Positions 63,888 to 64,000 of a stretch of DNA of 64,000 bases are shown one piece after another. Location: NCBI RefSeq assembly GCF_036373705.1, contig NC_089866.1:5878001-5942000 (forward strand), given 5' to 3'. Every line of letters begins with the position of its first letter. Positions within the stretch are counted from its first letter, which is position 1. The stretch comes from Amia ocellicauda. Lineage: Eukaryota; Chordata; Actinopteri; Amiiformes; Amiidae. The translations under genes were made by a program, and so were the position numbers. The notes beneath the pieces were generated by a model, which saw only the letters and a list, made by a program, of their open reading frames with translations, did no database searches and was not told where the DNA came from.

Positions 63888-64000
63888 AAAATATTATCTT
63901 TGAAAGTATACGCTTGCACAAGAAAAACAAACGACGAGATCTCGTCGGGAATGTATATGTTCAGAACTCTACTGAGTCCTGTACACTTAAAGAATCGTCC
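63888..64000 (-). promoter_or_regulatory. pemt: pemt 5' UTR / promoter, partial
   Basis: Sequence upstream of the long-form ATG, cut by the window edge. No TATA box is apparent. A 16-base perfect palindrome, CGACGAGATCTCGTCG, lies at 63932-63947. Confidence 0.35.

Noticed and set aside
1..64000. CRISPR arrays, bacterial-type operons, tRNA or rRNA genes
   Set aside because: No evenly spaced direct repeats with unique spacers, no operon structure, and no cloverleaf or rRNA sequence recognised; the window is vertebrate nuclear DNA.

Overview
This window looks like nuclear DNA of a ray-finned fish. Three protein-coding genes are spliced at GT/AG introns: med9 (+ strand, 2 coding exons, 4654-5715), rasd1 (- strand, 2 coding exons, 11468-12618) and pemt (- strand, 7 coding exons over about 40 kb, 23911-63887). 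Their order and orientation (MED9 >, < RASD1, < PEMT) match human 17p11.2, so this is a conserved syntenic block. The repeats are fish-type: Tc1/mariner elements, Tx1/L1-like and CR1/L2-like LINE tails, and CA/TA/GT microsatellites. Some dispersed repeats resemble ones I associate with gar, bowfin and sturgeon-type fishes. That lineage guess is inference only.

Layout. 1-4.5 kb: AT-rich intergenic DNA with an RTE-like LINE scrap. 4.55-6.2 kb: med9 with its CpG-rich start and polyadenylation signal. 6.85-9.48 kb: two adjacent 5'-truncated Tx1/L1-like LINE tails, both on the minus strand. 9.98-10.2 kb: an orphan CpG-rich patch with a CCAAT box. 10.96-12.74 kb: rasd1 with 3' UTR and a TATA promoter. 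12.75-23.9 kb: spacer with a CTCF-like motif, a CR1/L2-like LINE fragment and a well-bounded 1,028-bp inverted-repeat element with 8-bp target duplications. 23.9-63.9 kb: pemt. Its introns hold a dead 1,550-bp Tc1 DD34E element, two more CR1/L2-like fragments, two decayed Tc1-like scraps, a common fish GT-flanked repeat, and an apparently intact 1,221-bp Tc1/mariner DD36E transposon with perfect 29-bp ends.

The host genes do unrelated jobs: med9 encodes a Mediator subunit, rasd1 a farnesylated Ras-like GTPase, and pemt the ER enzyme that methylates phosphatidylethanolamine to phosphatidylcholine. All seven pemt coding exons could be placed by splice sites and phase; together they encode 230 residues, with a second in-frame Met at residue 33 matching the mammalian short form. 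I found no bacterial-type system, CRISPR array, tRNA or rRNA. The most notable signals are the possibly active DD36E transposon, the 1,028-bp element of uncertain class, and pemt residues that differ from the S-adenosylmethionine-binding residues reported for human PEMT.
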